DNA of 6,275 bases from an uncultured Planctomycetaceae bacterium (GTDB taxonomy: Bacteria > Planctomycetota > Planctomycetia > Planctomycetales > Planctomycetaceae). The translations under genes were made by a program, and so were the position numbers. The DNA lies in the NCBI GenBank assembly GCA_903823545.1, contig CAIJTL010000703.1:1-6275 (forward strand). The letters are read 5' to 3'. Shown here piece after piece: positions 5,817-6,275 of the stretch (position 1 is the first letter of the stretch; the number at the start of each line of letters is the position of its first letter). The notes beneath the pieces were generated by a model, which was not told the DNA's origin, ran no database searches, and saw nothing but the letters and a program-made list of their open reading frames with translations.

Positions 5817-6275
5817 CTATGTCTCGGCCGCGTTGCGAGGCGTTTGAAGCGAATGGGGCTTCGTCAGCAACTCGTACATCTCCGGGCGTCGATCGGCGAG
5901 GCGGTCGATCGCGTGCTTACCTGGAACACGAGTGACTCGTTTATTGCGAGACTGCAGCGGATCGATGTCTGCATAGAGGATTGTCGGCTGTGTGCTTTCG
6001 GTGCTCGCCAGCGTGCAACCACTCGGACCACAGATGCGGCTGCGACCGATGAAGGGAAAGCCGCGTTCTTCCCCGACTCGATTGACCGCCATGAAGAAGA
6101 CCGCGTTCTCCATCGCTCGCGTATTGAGCGTGTGCTCGGCAACGCATTCCGCTCCGGGGGGCCAGTTCGTCGGGAGTACGATTAAGTCCGCGCCCAACAA
6201 AGCGAGCGAGCGAGTCGCTTCCGGGAACGCCGCGTCGTAGCAGATCAGCATCCCGACCTTTACGCCGTCGATCTC
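5817..6275 (-). CDS. Nitrilase-superfamily carbon-nitrogen hydrolase (N-terminus outside window)
   Basis: This is the C-terminal 152 residues of a hydrolase acting on non-peptide C-N bonds (amides, carbamoyl groups or nitriles). The visible part opens with GVKVGMLICYDAAFPE, in which C12 of the fragment is the family's nucleophilic cysteine. It continues with GADLIVLPTNWPP and then RAMENAVFFMAVNRVGEERG and FIGRSRICGPSG, the usual run of strands and helices after the active-site Cys. The tail has DRRPEMYELLT, an ending seen in several amidase-type members. The catalytic Glu and Lys precede the Cys and are outside the window. The frame is open to the window edge, so an internal ATG at 6251 is not the real start. 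The substrate cannot be told from this fragment; N-carbamoyl or short aliphatic amides are common in the superfamily. The gene precedes ruvX on the same strand with no evident terminator between them, so co-transcription is possible. Confidence 0.9.
   Translation of the reverse strand, partial: EIDGVKVGMLICYDAAFPEATRSLALLGADLIVLPTNWPPGAECVAEHTLNTRAMENAVFFMAVNRVGEERGFPFIGRSRICGPSGCTLASTESTQPTILYADIDPLQSRNKRVTRVPGKHAIDRLADRRPEMYELLTKPHSLQTPRNAAET

Noticed and set aside
5790..6185. 131-codon plus-strand open frame
   Set aside because: It is antisense to the nitrilase coding region. It has an Arg-rich translation with no family features and no clear ribosome binding site.

Overview
The window looks like chromosomal DNA of a planctomycete, probably a Rhodopirellula/Pirellulaceae-type organism. 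This is an inference from the gene style: moderate GC, loosely packed genes, an Asp/Glu-rich orphan protein and a lone Rieske oxygenase. No marker gene in the window proves the taxon. Every supported gene lies on the minus strand, so transcription runs from high to low coordinates. No mobile element, CRISPR array, rRNA or tRNA gene was recognised.

In transcription order, the right edge holds the C-terminal half of a nitrilase-superfamily carbon-nitrogen hydrolase (5817-6275, N-terminus outside the window). After a 121-base gap comes ruvX/yqgF, the RNase H-fold nuclease implicated in pre-16S rRNA 5' maturation (5192-5695). A gap of about 570 bases follows. It holds a start-less open frame that may be a coding relic or a dispersed sequence (4711-4926) and a plausible promoter (4681-4709). 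Next is a complete single-protein Rieske non-heme iron oxygenase (3569-4618), with a weak hairpin terminator after it.

The centrepiece is a vitamin B12 uptake unit. A large cobalamin riboswitch (about 2930-3225) precedes a BtuB-like TonB-dependent outer-membrane receptor (801-2891). Just after the B12 box, a small hairpin (2898-2917) holds part of the ribosome binding site, and its loop is complementary to the riboswitch's conserved CCCGCGACTG segment. This is the layout of translational, kissing-loop cobalamin control. A good intrinsic terminator (767-793) closes the unit. The last gene (1-705, C-terminus outside the window) encodes an unrecognised, extremely acidic protein with its own Shine-Dalgarno sequence.

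Only the riboswitch and btuB clearly work together: cellular cobalamin would shut down synthesis of its own outer-membrane receptor. The nitrilase-ruvX pair may be co-transcribed but has no obvious common pathway. The Rieske oxygenase appears to stand alone, with no reductase or ferredoxin partner in view. I did not find a convincing new multi-gene system. The most interesting material is the elaborated B12 riboswitch with its expression platform and the unexplained open frame in the 4.7-4.9 kb gap.
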